Below are positions 13,374-25,788 of a stretch of DNA of 64,000 nt, in pieces (within the stretch, counting starts at the first letter, position 1; every line of letters begins with the position of its first letter). A program made the translations under genes and the position numbers. Origin of the DNA: Poa pratensis. Its lineage: Eukaryota > Streptophyta > Magnoliopsida > Poales > Poaceae. Location: assembly GCA_947311845.1 (NCBI GenBank), contig CAMZMU010000117.1:76303232-76367231 (forward strand), given 5' to 3'. The notes below the pieces were generated by a model, which worked only from the letters and a program-made list of their open reading frames with translations, made no database searches and was not told the origin of the DNA.

Positions 13374-14670
13374 CCGCAGAAAGAAGATGGAATTTGCCCA
13401 GGCGTCAGTGCGATGGTGCCTACCTGATGCGTGATGCCATGGTTCTTGATTCTACTCCTAGCTAGCGTAGCAAACCGCATTTTCATTAATTTCACTGTTC
13501 CATCGAAGAGATCGATCGATGCGAAGCAGAGCCAAAAGAAACCCAAGCTTATTATCATCTCCATTTATTTTTTTGCATTTCATCTTGTCATAAGGTAGGG
13601 GAGCAAGGCATGAGAGGGGGACATAGGCTTACCGAACTGAGCTCTCGATTTCCATTTCTACTTTTTTTGCTGGACTTATTGTTTTTCCTCTTCCGTCTCC
13701 TTGGTTGGTGTCTCTGACTTTAAGTCTAGCAGCAGTGCCTGATGAGCTGAGCATTTGAGCTGTCTTGGATCAGACAGAGGTGTATTAAATTGAAATTTTA
13801 CTTGTTTAGTGTTTCTCCCTTTATCTGCATGCGGCTAATCTTGGCTCTGATAATTGCATAAAAAAATAGCGAACATGGAGATGCAAGGTCTTGTATCTTT
13901 CAAGCTCACTGTTCATGGCATGATCTGCATGCACCCCGTGATTAATCTGCAGCCCATGTCGGTGCTGTTACTGTGGCCTGCTTCTGCATGCATGCCTGAT
14001 CCCATCTGGTGAAACCATCTCTCATCTCATCACCAAGAAACAGAAAAGGGAATTAGTTTCTTGTCAAGAATTCAGAAGAAGGTGAGGGTGATGGGTCGAG
14101 AGGGCGCATCAACAACGGTGAAAATTATTATCTGGTTGCCCAAATTTCTCTCTTTGGAGCTGAGCAGAAGCAGATAACAGTCCTTGCCTGTGCTGCTGTG
14201 CATCGGCTTGGCCTGGCGCCAAGCAATCAATCATTCTTGGGGCCGTGTAGGAGTGCAGGGAGGCAGGGGGGCATGTGGCCAACGAATCTAAAATTGGCTT
14301 GGGTTGCCGTGGTTGCAAGAAGGAAACCATGCTAGACATCGTAGTGCATTGCACTGCTCCCCGTGCTCCCGCAGGAAATTTCTTAGGAATTCTTCTTGAT
14401 TTTTTTTTGTTCCCGATCCCTAGTAGTAGTACCTCTAGTTGATTAGGTGGTATTAACTACAGGTTTTGAGGCAGCAAATGATGTGCTACGTCCCAGTAAC
14501 TTGGATGCTGGGGACATAATTATTTGTTCAATCAAATGCTGGGGCAAACTTTTATTGTTGTGCCATTGTTATCTTTCTCTGTCTGTCTGTACTTTCTTGC
14601 CTCCCCCGCCATGGCAAGGGCGTTTTATGTCTCACGAACGCTCCGAACACTCACACTGAAATGTACATGG
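13374..14670. other. 3' flank of the ZF-HD gene, no gene seen
   Basis: This contains the presumed 3' UTR of the ZF-HD gene and about 1 kb of unique-looking, AT-rich DNA. The open frames are short and carry no recognisable domains. Confidence 0.5.
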
Positions 14671-14679
14671 TTTGTAGTC

Positions 14680-15092
14680 GAGTAGAGATTTCTTGCACCC
14701 GAGCTTCAGTGCTCCCGCCACTTTAAAAATTTCGAAAAATAAATTTAAAAGTTTCAAAAAAATCTGAAAAAGCCATGCATGTTCTAGATGATGTACCCTA
14801 TAGACGTGCAAAATCACAATGCAAAATACTATATATTTCGACCTACACAAAAATGACAAATTTACAGATCTTATTATAGTCAACAATGCATAGTTTCAAA
14901 TCTCCCTATTTTGTCTTTTTTGTTTAAACTATAATATAATTTATTATGCATTGAGATTTTGCACGCATGTAGTATGCATCATTGAGAACACGCATGATTT
15001 TTTTCAGATTTTTTTGAAACTTTTAAATTTATTTTTTGAATTTTTTAAAGTGGCAGGAGCACTAGAGCTCGGGTGCACAAAGCAGTTTCCGT
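14680..15092. mobile_element. Mutator-type MITE with long inverted repeats
   Basis: A 413-bp foldback element. The arms are inverted copies of over 100 bp, running from GCACCCGAGC through an A/T-rich block (about 14,690-14,800 against 14,985-15,085). It is flanked by the 9-bp direct duplication TTTGTAGTC (14,671-14,679 and 15,093-15,101), the duplication length of Mutator-like elements. The frames on both strands ending in similar peptides are a by-product of the inverted arms. Confidence 0.8.
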
Positions 15093-15179
15093 TTTGTAGT
15101 CATACTAATAATTCTATAGGTTTGTCCTGTTTTAGATAAAGTATACATATGGCGAATTCCTACGCCTTCATATGCAATC

Positions 15180-16000
15180 CCTATGTTCGGCTAGTCCCAA
15201 CTTTTGGAACCATCACGACCTATTCCCAATATCTAAAGGCCGACGCTACGATGGAACCCCTGATTGTCCCCCTCTCCAACCGTCGGATATTCATAAAAGT
15301 TAAAATCTTGGTCACCCGATCATTGCATCATAACTCTCACCCGCGTAGCAAGAATTTATAATGTTCATTGCAGCAGTTCATCCCGTAGTGGGTTAAAACG
15401 TACAAAAATAATCACAACATTTTGAAAACACCACTGCCACAAAACCTAACGAGTATGCAGCAAATTACCACTAGTTCGCAAGCATATCCCCATTCGTCAT
15501 AGAAAATCCCCGAGAAGAAAAGAAAACACGCGTATGCAACTTCACACACAATTTTTTTTCAGCTTTTCAAAAGAACATTTGTAGCACTGAAACGATATTT
15601 GCAGTTGACGTCCAGAATAGTCACAACATCTCGCTCGTAGGTTTGTAGGAAACACATACAAGTTTGCATCATGTACCCCTGCGGTATCAAAAATCCGCGA
15701 AAAACTAACCTCGATTTGGACAAACGATCTCAGCATCTCGGTTCGCCGGTGATGAATCCGTCTTGTCAGAGGCTCGACGGTGTTAGATCCAACGAACTTG
15801 TACCTTTATTAGCGTAGTCCCTGGTATCCTTCGAGGAGCTTGGTGGCATGGAGAGCAACCATCTTCCCGACATCCATGGCAAGAAATCTTACTCCACCCC
15901 GATGTAGAGAGGATGAGTGAGCTCATCGGAGAAGAAGCGGGAGAGAAGTGTTGGAGAACAGAGCAAGATCGGAGCATTAGAGGTGCCGACCAGCCCACCA
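15180..16000. repeat. diverged dispersed repeat, copy A
   Basis: This stretch runs parallel to 55,955-56,725: a start of the form CCCCTGATTGTCCCCCTC, a middle with AACATTTG..AGC ACTGAAAC..ATTTGCAG, CACAACATCTC, and an end of the form GAGGAGCTTG. Similarity is clear but patchy. It is probably a remnant of the same unclassified transposon family; no ORF survives. Confidence 0.4.
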
Positions 16001-19000
16001 GGTGCAGGCGCGCAGTCACGAGAGGAAGAGGGGATGAAGAAAATATGTTAACCAGATCATGATGTGTATGCTTGCGGCCAATATGTTGGACGGGTTCTAA
16101 TTTGATTAGTGGTTTTGAAAGGAATTTATAACTACACAAATTATTCCTATAGAGTATCTTTGATTGAGAGAAATGAATCCTACAAAATTCATGTTGATTG
16201 TTTTCATACACTATACTTAATTAGTTTCTAGAAGTGAGATCTCTTAAAAATTCATACATGTCTATGACAACTATTGCATACACTCAATCTCTAGAAAAAT
16301 TCCTAAATCTTCCGTGATGTAACCAAATAACTTACGTGAGAGATTTCTATGTGTTCACCGCTTATAGATTTCTACATCTCATTACACTTTATTCTTACTT
16401 TTTTTCTTTTTCTTGTGTTTATAAATCCAACAAATCAAAGAGGTTGTCTCCTTTGTTTCAAAGGAATTTCATCCTACGTAAGTCTTTGATTCTTACGATT
16501 AGAATTCTTAAGATTTTTTCCAAGTAAAAATAAACCTCGTGCTACAGTTGCTTTGTTTTCTGTTGTATCAAACCTTTTTTATCCAAATTCCTATTTTTTT
16601 TCCTAGTTTCATAGGATTAACGAGACAAGACACTTTAATCAGGTGGTTTCCTATTGTTTTATTTTATAATTCTTGCGAATCAAAGATCCCTACAATTGTG
16701 AGAACCTCCACTGCCCTTATAGTCTCATGGTTGTCTACCCCTGATCACGGGCACCTCAAGATGGAAATTAGGCATTTAAGCACGGTTGCAAATGCCCCGT
16801 TTTCAAAAACATTTTCTAAATGTTTAAAAACTCAGAAAAAAGTGGGGTGCGTACATCTGCAGGTTCTATGTGTGTCTAGAAAGTTCCGCGGAGGAACGAC
16901 CTTTTATTTGGCCTGTGCAAAAAAGACAAAATTATGTCTCATTATGTATGTTTCTAACACCAAAAATTTCTCTTTTTTCCGGGGGCAAAGTGAAAAGAAA
17001 TTTAAACATGAAACTCATGGGCCGCGAACAGGTTTTTTGTGATACCTATGCATGGATTTCGTTTTAGATTTTTTTGGCCATTTTAAAAGGGGTTTAATGC
17101 ATTTTTTTTAAAGTGGGTGCATATGCCCTCGTGTTCAACCTATTCACTCTCCCTCAATATCCACTATGTTGACCTAGTACTTTCTCTAGGTTATAGATTT
17201 ACTTGGTGCACAACCTTGGTTTCGATTTCATGTCGTTATAGACTGCGCGAGAGCGAAAGGTTGTGATGCTTTCGGCTCGCTGTGTTGGCTTCCCTTCTTC
17301 GGGAGTTAGGGCAGTGGCCAGCGTTGCGTAGCGCGTGGGACTGGCTCGGGAGAGTGCGGAGTTGCATCTATCTATAACTTTTATCTGTATTCGTGATTTT
17401 TTAAATAAGAAAAGTTGTTTAAAAGAGCTCCACACTTTTTTTGGATTTGAAGATAAAAGGGGATAGAAATTTCGTGTAAAGTATTTGCAACATGAGAAAT
17501 CACTTTTGATGAAAGGCTAAGCTTTTTGGCTGCAACATATTTGCATACAGACCATTATATTTTTGCCAATATCAATCTATACTCCACGTGAGATAGATTT
17601 CATAAAATTGTTTTACTGAGGTACTGCACGTGTTTCAAAATGAAAGTAGCAACAAACATCTTGTTAAAGTGAAACATGTTTCCTTTCGCAAAAAAAAAGT
17701 GAAACATGTTTCTCATCATCGTTTTCAGAACAAGTCTCGCAAATTTTAACACGGTCCACTGAAAATTGAAACAAATTTGAAATATTATGAAAAATCCTTA
17801 GAGCTCAACAGTAGGCTCATTTTGACAAATAGTAAGTTTTTTTAAATCCTTCCGCACGATCGATCTTAAAGGACGGACTAGATATCATCATCAGTTTATA
17901 CCATCGTCCGGCTGTAATACAAGAGGTGCAGACAGCATGCCACCTGTTTTGTCCCTATGGGCCACACCATGCATATACGTCCATGTCACTTTGGATTCAC
18001 CCCAAATTCATGAAATTCTGCCACGCTGGCTTCTTCTTCTTCTTGACCTGAGTGCTAGCCCCCAGTTGCTGCCAATGTTCACTTAGAATTTGCGCGTGGC
18101 TCACCCAGCATGCATGCATCCATGCATTTGTAGCCTTGTGTGGTGTTGGGATCATGTTCTGGCCACTCCAAAAAACTGCGCGACGCTTGTCTCCGTAAAT
18201 AAATAAGTATAAATTGTCTTCCTAATAGCATGCTATAATGCAATATAGCACGCTAATAGCGTATTTTAAGGTTGTCGCTATTTTGTTATAGCGCGCTATT
18301 TTTTTTCTTACTTCCAGCGCCCCGTTCAGCAAGCCTTGTTTCATCGGCTCTTCTGTATTTCAAATAACTATGTTATCAATTTATAATACAGATAGTATTT
18401 CCACTACACTTTAGCAACATACATAGAAAACAAAAACAAAAAGATACTGTATCTGATTGGTTCCTCTTGAACTGAAGTTTGAATCCGAGCAAGCGAAAGT
18501 AGAGAAAAACAACTGTGCCTGCAAGTGCAGCTGTGCTAAGATGAAATGATCACCAAAAGGGCTTTGGCCGGGCAGGCCAATACAATTATTATCGCCGCCT
18601 GTTTTGTCAATGTCAAAACTCGCCATCTCGCTTTTCTCTGCTCCTTCCGTATCATGGTCTGCGGATGAGCTCCATGACTCGCTGCCGCGCTGCAGGGAAG
18701 AGCCCAACCAACGCCCTCTCCCAGCTGAGCTGAAGCTGAGAGCCAGCCCATGTGTGTCAGCTCTGCTGCTGCGGATGGATCAATGGTGGTTCCTGCCAAG
18801 GCAAGGCATCAGAGATCAGTCCCATGTTCTTGGGATCAGACAGCCATCACCAAGTCTCTAATTTTCTCCAACAATTTATTGCCTTGCTTCTTCACTTTTG
18901 GGTTGGATCAGGCAGCCAGCAAGAAATCATTTACTTACGTTAGGAAAGAAATTCAGTACTATGGTAACCATCGTGCTATGAATATGGTCTGCTCTACCGA

Positions 19001-19066
19001 ACATTAACAACTTGCTTGCTTGCAGAGACCACTGTGGTAACCATCGTGCCGTGTAATTGTTACACG
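16001..19066. other. gene-free stretch, AT-rich
   Basis: No supported gene. At 18,226-18,300 there is a cluster of AGCGCGCTA/TAGCATGCTA-like palindromic words, probably a small transposon end. GTGAAACATGTTTC occurs twice around 17,670-17,712. A GC-richer patch at 18,600-18,860 has short frames on both strands but no domain I recognise. Confidence 0.45.
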
Positions 19067-19537
19067 GTTTTATAAAGTGTTTTTGAACTTTGACAACGAA
19101 TATATACAAACTATTAAACTGTTAAGATATAAATAGCATCATCTGATAAGTCATGAAAAATACTCTCATTTTGGCTCCCGAGATCGTATGTGTCTGCCTG
19201 TGTAGGAAATTTGAAAATAATGTAAAACAATTCACCACTGATTTCGTTTTTTCGCACGTAACACCACAAATGTTACTTCTTCACAAAACTTCTTCACACT
19301 GTTTTATAAAGTGTTTTTGAACTTTGACTACGAATTTATAAGAAACTAATAAACTGTTAAGATATATAAAAATAGGATCATCTGATTAGACATGAGAAAT
19401 ACTATCCTTTTTCCTACCGAGTTCATATGCTTCTACCCGAGTAGGAAATTCGGAAATAGTAGTAAAACAATTCACCACTGATTTCTATTTTTTCGCAGAA
19501 AGCATCACCACTGTAATTTCTTCACGAAACTTTACAC
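19067..19537. repeat. tandem direct duplication, about 234-bp unit
   Basis: Two head-to-tail copies (about 19,067-19,300 and 19,301-19,537). Both begin GTTTTATAAAGTGTTTTTGA and share AAACTGTTAAGATATA and AACAATTCACCACTGATTTC blocks at matching positions. They differ by scattered substitutions and small indels, so the duplication is not recent. No coding content. Confidence 0.75.
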
Positions 19538-22500
19538 GTACGTAAAACACTTGGATATGTTTGTTAGCAGAGTTTTTTTTAGATTTTTTGAATTTTTGTA
19601 CCATTATTTTCAAATTTAATACTCGTGCATGAGCATATGAACTCGGGAGCTGAGTTGAATTCCAAATGAAACTTATGTTAACATATCACATATACATAGA
19701 AAAAATATGGTTAAGTATGCATGGCTACGGGGTGTTTCTAAAAAAGATAAAGTACAAATTCAAGTTGGATCTTGCCCTTTACTATGGTCCATAAGGAGCA
19801 TACACAATGATTATGTCTTTAACAACGCAAAATCAACTTCTTTTTTTATGCAGGTTATACGGATGGCCAATCATTGGATCCATATGAGATGTTAACTACA
19901 ACCAATAAGAGAGCGTGTGATTTTGGATACTGGGTGCAACCGGTTGGACATGGTTTCCCAGGATATATACAACCAGTACAACTCATGATTTGATCTCAGG
20001 ATAACATGTTTATGCAGTGTCAGTACATGTTGTCTCTATTTTTTAGATGGTTCATCCATGTATCGGCCATATGTGACTCCTGATGTATTCTCTAGTAATA
20101 AATGAATTTTAATAAATTAATAAGCCAGCATGCATCAGTCGACGCATAGGCCAGGGCTTCCCCATTTGGGAAAAAGAAGCATACTTATAATTGTATAAAT
20201 GGCTAAAAAGTTAGTATATTACCAATGGAGCATGAGCCAAATCCCAATCGAATATTTTTGCATTTTTTCTTGTGCACATGCAGACTCAAAGCTATGACAT
20301 AAATCATAATCTATGACACTCAATACATAAATCTTGAAAAATCTTGGAAACCAAGCACGGGTTTTAATTATCTTAACTCTTACGGTGTATTTAGTTGGGT
20401 GAACCAAGGGAATGGTTCAAGAATTTAGTATTTTCCATTACATACTCCTTGCTTCTTGAACAATGCTCGAACCGCTAAGTTCTCCGTATGGAACACTGAA
20501 ACACCAAGTAAGGCCATTCCATTACCTACGCCTTGCTTCCCGAGCCAAGCATACCACCATTTTCATGTGTTGTTGCTTCTAGTATAGAAGTAACAAACTG
20601 ACTAAAACTCTTTACTTCACTCTGCGTCAACATGCATGCTTGATGCTAGCCTACAATCTCAAGGCATGAGTTTAATCCATAGAAAATATTCCTAGACAAC
20701 TCTTTGGATTTTAAAGAATAAGATTACGAAATCTCTTATGGAGTATTGCTACATCCATTTGTTCTTTTTTTTTCTAGAAAGAAATTACCAGAGCTATATC
20801 CAATTTTGTTTTTCTAGCAAGAGACGTAACCGTATAAGATATGACATTTTGCACGTATTTTCTCTATCTTCCAGCACCTTTGCTTAAATGTGTATGATTT
20901 TACGATGGTTATTTCAAAGTAAGAGGGCCACAAAATTCTCCGGTGTCTGAGCTGGCACAGTTATAAAGGTCCACAATTGAAAGGACCTTGGCGGGGCAGT
21001 AAAACAACAGTACCACATCTTGTTTACAGCAGTACATCATGCACAAAACTACAAGTTTGTCCAGCTGGTCCCGTGTGAGCATCAGATGAAACTTATTTTT
21101 GACTTTCAGAGGAATGTGAAATCGACAAACGATATAGAGATTAATTCTCTAAACACAATTACAATTCAATAAAATCAGCACGTAATATCTGCATGCACAT
21201 ATGGGTCACCACCGTCGGTTCGGTGTGATTCTTCTCCTATTGTCATCGTGAACACTGTATATCATTTGAAAATGTGAACATTGCATAGTACTGATCGAGT
21301 AGTATTGAACTCTACTCATACGACGCGTATTAGGGTAAGAACAAACGCCAGGAAAGGTAAACGCAGCTCCCAACTTTCGGACAAATTAAAGCCGGCTGCA
21401 TCAAACATTCTATCCATCACACACAGAGAAAAGCTCTGAATCCCCCAGCAGCGGCAGAACGAGAGTTTAATGAGGCACTGCATGCACGGACAGAGATATG
21501 CCGGCCGGGTCCGGGGAAACAAAGCGGAGGGCGATCGGAAAGGGAGAGGATCACCGGGATCGGCGCGGCGGCCGTGTTATCAAATCAGATGCCCGGGCCG
21601 CGTTTGCGTGTTGGAGCGCGAGGTGTCATGCGTGGTACTGGTACCACGATGAGATTCCGGCCTATCCACGCTCGCCTAGAACCCGATTCCGGAATCACAC
21701 GCGTGAGCGTCACGGGCGCCGGCCGGAGCAGGCAGCCACACGCGGCAGCAGCGTGGTGTCATTTCTCTGCCGCGGCAGAGGCTGCTGCCGTGCTCATTGG
21801 GACTGCACGTGGAAGTAGTATGTTTTTCAGCCTTCCGTCCGGGAAGATAATGAGAAATATGAATAGATGAGGTGGCAGAGAGACGATCAAGCAGGCCGTA
21901 GGAGCTAGGGAAAGCTTAACGCCCACCTCCTCCTTCTGGCATGACAGCTTCTTGCTTTCGATACCTCTCTTCTCTTTTTTCACTGCCTACTACAGTGCTA
22001 ATGCGCTAGGGCTGTAGCCTGCCTGGAGCATCGCATAGTACATTTTGGCTCATTGCTATAGTGGCATGCACGCCCGCAAGTACACGCACGCACATACTGG
22101 ATGATCGATGGTTTTAATTTTCTCTGAGCAGGCCACGCTACTGTAGCTGGCCTGCAGGATGTTGATGCTAAATCAGGGAGGAGGGTGAGCATTTACTTTT
22201 TTTCTTGACCACATCAAGAGAAAAGGGCATGAAAAGCAGGAGGGGTTGCTGCCTTGTTTCCGTCTCATGTCATCTCATCCACTGCATAGTCTCGTAGGAT
22301 ATAATATGGTCTAGTGCTCCCTCGTCAGAAGACAAGACAAGTCTTGAGTAGGAGAAAACACAAACACGAGAAACAAACCCAAGGAAGAATAATCGATCAA
22401 AGGGCAAACACCCCGTAGCACTAGCTTGATGGTGCCATGATGCTGCATGCTGGCCTAGTTGACCCTCAGGTTTGGATGGTGACTGGGTGAGTACGTGCTC

Positions 22501-22860
22501 CCCCAAGTATATGATGATACTCTCCTATCTTTGTGTGCAAGCCCTCACTCACGCATGCATGCATGCATGTGAACTCTGCCATGGCCACGGAGAAAGGACA
22601 GGGCGGTTGGCACTAACCCTAGTGGCCAGCCAAACAGGAAAGACCCATTTAATTACCTTCTGATCAAAGATACTACTACAAGGGAAAAAGATTAAAATCA
22701 CGGGCGAAGAACAGAACGAATTGTTCAAAAGGCATGCCTGCCTAGATCTCAGTCGGCTCATCAAGTATGAGTTGCATCTCGGTTCAACTCATGTAACTCA
22801 TATAGGCTAGCACAAATCAATACACATATCTAAAAGTTTATAATTTTGTTTTCAGTCACA

Positions 22861-22861
<1 letters not shown>
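19538..22861. other. gene-free stretch
   Basis: No gene supported. GC-richer DNA at 21,470-21,800 has overlapping frames in several phases with no recognised domain. A (CATG)n run lies near 22,553-22,570. The rest is ordinary AT-rich intergenic sequence. Confidence 0.45.

Positions 22862-22928
<67 letters not shown>
22862..22928. repeat. compound microsatellite (AT)n(GT)n
   Basis: About 21 AT units run directly into about 12 GT units. Simple sequence repeat, probably polymorphic in length. Confidence 0.95.
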
Positions 22929-23422
22929 TTGAACTAGGGAAAGTCTCAGAACATACAACTCCACACCTGGTTGGATGGCCTCCGCCTATCTGGAAGCCCA
23001 GCTGCTTTACTCGACCCGTGCATAAATTATTAATGATTTCTCAAATATCAATGCATTACCAATAATATTTGAATTTATGTAATTATAAAAATAATTTTCC
23101 GGACATGCAATAACAAAAAAAATTAAAACCATTCATTAACATGATTGTTCTTTTATCTATACATCAATTATTAGAAATCATATCATTCGTTGGATGCAAA
23201 TTCGATGTTCATAATAGTTAGTGGATATCCAACTAGATGTTGTATCGCCGCGTAGGAAAATATCAGTTCAACCAAGTGGAAAAATGTCAGTTATAACCTA
23301 GAGACACTTTGGAAAATCTGAGTTGTAACCAACTTGCAGCTCATTTTTTATTTGCAACCGTTGAGCAAACTCATAGTATAACACGAAGCAAAATGCTATC
23401 AAATGGTTCAGGATTCGACTAA

Positions 23423-25091
23423 GAGCATCTCCACTCAGGACGTCCAAATGGCTGCCCAAAGGCTTTTGGACCGTGCCGGAGCAAATTTGCGTTTGGGGGT
23501 AAGTTTCATCCGGCACACCCAGCCAACGCCCTGTTAGGGAGCGGCTAGGCTGCGCCGGATGAAGCCGCGCCACGCCGCGTTGGCCTCAGACACGCGGGCC
23601 ACGCTTGTCAGTGGTACAAATACCTCAACCAACGGTCATGGTCAAAGTCACGTGTCTATCTCCTCGTTTTCCAACCGGCGGCCGCAGTGTAGCGTCGTGT
23701 CGCCTTTGCGCTGCGTCGCTGCACGGCGGCGTCAATGTGGCGCCTTTTCAAGGGTAGTGGCGTTAATGCCACCGCCCTCCGGTGACCTTAAAAGAGGCCG
23801 CCGCGGGTAGCCACACACACAACTCTCATGCCGCACTCGCACACACCTCGCCGCGAAGAAAAACCCTAGAGAAGACCGATGGCCGGAAGCTGAAGGCGCT
23901 CGGGCGGCGCGGCGGCGAATGGCTTCGCGCCGCGCACCCTCCTCGTCGAGCAGGTGGAGGCTTTGTGCGAGAACGGTTAACTGGCTCAACCAGACATGCG
24001 CGCCCCAGGGCGGCGGTCGATGTCCGTCGTCGGCATCGCGGTGTCGCACGCGCTGACGCAAACCAAACCGCGACTTCCCCAGGCCACCATCGGCCACACG
24101 GGACCCACATCAATGAAATTCACACAAGCAGCAATCATCCGAGCAGATACTGGAGAAGAAAAATATACTTGAAATTGTTTTTCCGAATGAGGAAGCCTTT
24201 GGCAAACTCCTTGCAAATCTGCGGCGGGAGCTGACGGCGGAGGAGCGCGAAGATCCAACTTCGACCGCTACGTGGTGGCGTTCTATCGCCTCTACGAGGA
24301 GGAGATCAACAGTTGGGACGGCCCTGGTGCGCCGCCGCGCGACAAGAACGCCGTCAGTCACGACGTATTCTGGGGCGTGCCAGGGCACACCTTCGATGTC
24401 GTCCTCGACCACATCCGCAATGCGGCTCCCTTCTGGAGACCCCGACGGCGCCTCCTCCTCCACCTCCGGCGAGCCGCTGGTCACCGCGGTTGGGAGCAAC
24501 CGCGTCGCGGTCCTCCTCGCGCTCGGCCAACTCCTCCTGCACCCACTCGTCGCCGCTGCTCACGCCGAAGCTGGAGCCGATGAAGGTGAAGGCAGAGGAG
24601 AAGGTCTCGCCGTTGCTCCTCGAGCTGATGCGGGCGTAGGACGGCATGGACAACGAGATTTTTGCAGGGGCCGCCCTTGTCGCGTCCCGTGACGACGTGC
24701 CGCCCCTAGATCTGTCGTCCTCCTGCGCGTGGTCGGCGAGGGAGCACGTCAAAACGAAGGGTGTCCCCTTCTTCGACCTCACCAACGGCGACGACGGCGT
24801 AAGGCCCAGCCGCGTCAAGGAGGAGGACGAGAAGGGGACCAGCGGTGGCGTCAAGGAGGAGGACGACTATAGCGCGTTCGAGCACTACCGCCTCCATTAA
24901 ATTAGTTTAGGTTTAATTTTCTTTATATTTTTTCAAATTTGTAAAATTTCCTAATATTTGACTGAAATCCGTCGTATTTAAATTTACAAATTTTTGTTTG
25001 GCGATGCGAGTGGGGAGCGACGCAGTCCATAGCCTACGGCTCGTCCGGACGGTCTTTGGACGGCCCTTTGGGCGCGCGAGTGGAGATGCTC
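23423..25091. mobile_element. PIF/Harbinger-type element with decayed internal frames
   Basis: Perfect 14-bp terminal inverted repeats GAGCATCTCCACTC (23,423-23,436 and, inverted, 25,078-25,091) flank 1.67 kb. The element is bordered by the 3-bp duplication TAA (23,420-23,422; 25,092-25,094), as in PIF/Harbinger elements. The inside is GC-rich and has a plus-strand frame at about 24,272-24,420 (a VAFYRLYEEEINSW peptide), then frameshifted charged frames to 24,897. I recognise no transposase DDE domain, so it is probably non-autonomous or decayed. Confidence 0.7.
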
Positions 25092-25788
25092 TAAGATTTA
25101 GTTTATTCTTAGTCGAAGGAGAATTAGTAAAACCGTAGTTCAATATGTCTAGTGACTGTTCGGCCGCCGCTCCTGTGGAAAGATCGGAAAGATATTGTGA
25201 TCGTGAGGTGGTCCACAGCGCGCATCACGCAGCTGCCTCGCAGTGCACAAAGCTGCAGCAATTCACTGAGGGGTGAAGGAAGCAACGAGTGCCTGGCGCG
25301 CGATCGTTTTCTGCAAGCTATGGATAAAGCTGTGCACGCTTGCAAGAGAGGAAAAATAATATATGCGGGGGCTAATCACGATGGATCGACAAGGACCACC
25401 CGGGGAAGTGCAGGGCGTTGCTGCTGAATTGATGGTGCTCCCCTCCCCCTCGAGAGGATGTTTTCTCGTCAAGTTATTGCACATGGTATGGGCAAAAGTT
25501 GACGGTGGATAATCCGAAATATCCGGCCGCATTTGAGAAATTAAAAATGAAACCGGTAAATATATGAATCCGAAAAGGAGATAGACATGGAAGTGTTAAA
25601 TATCTAGATTCGTTTTTACAACTACAAATATAGATGTGGTACTGAATTTTGAGCCTAATATGGATATGAAAATGGATAAACCGGTATCCGAATAAAATTA
25701 TGTTAGCCAATTCTAGTAATTCTAACTCGATGTGTGAATTACCCGACATAAAAGAGTAAGAAGGTATTGCTCTCGTATTATATAGCTA

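Noticed and set aside
24110..24900. Overlapping GC-rich ORFs as a candidate host gene
   Set aside because: They sit inside Harbinger-type ends, change frame repeatedly and show no domain or splice pattern.
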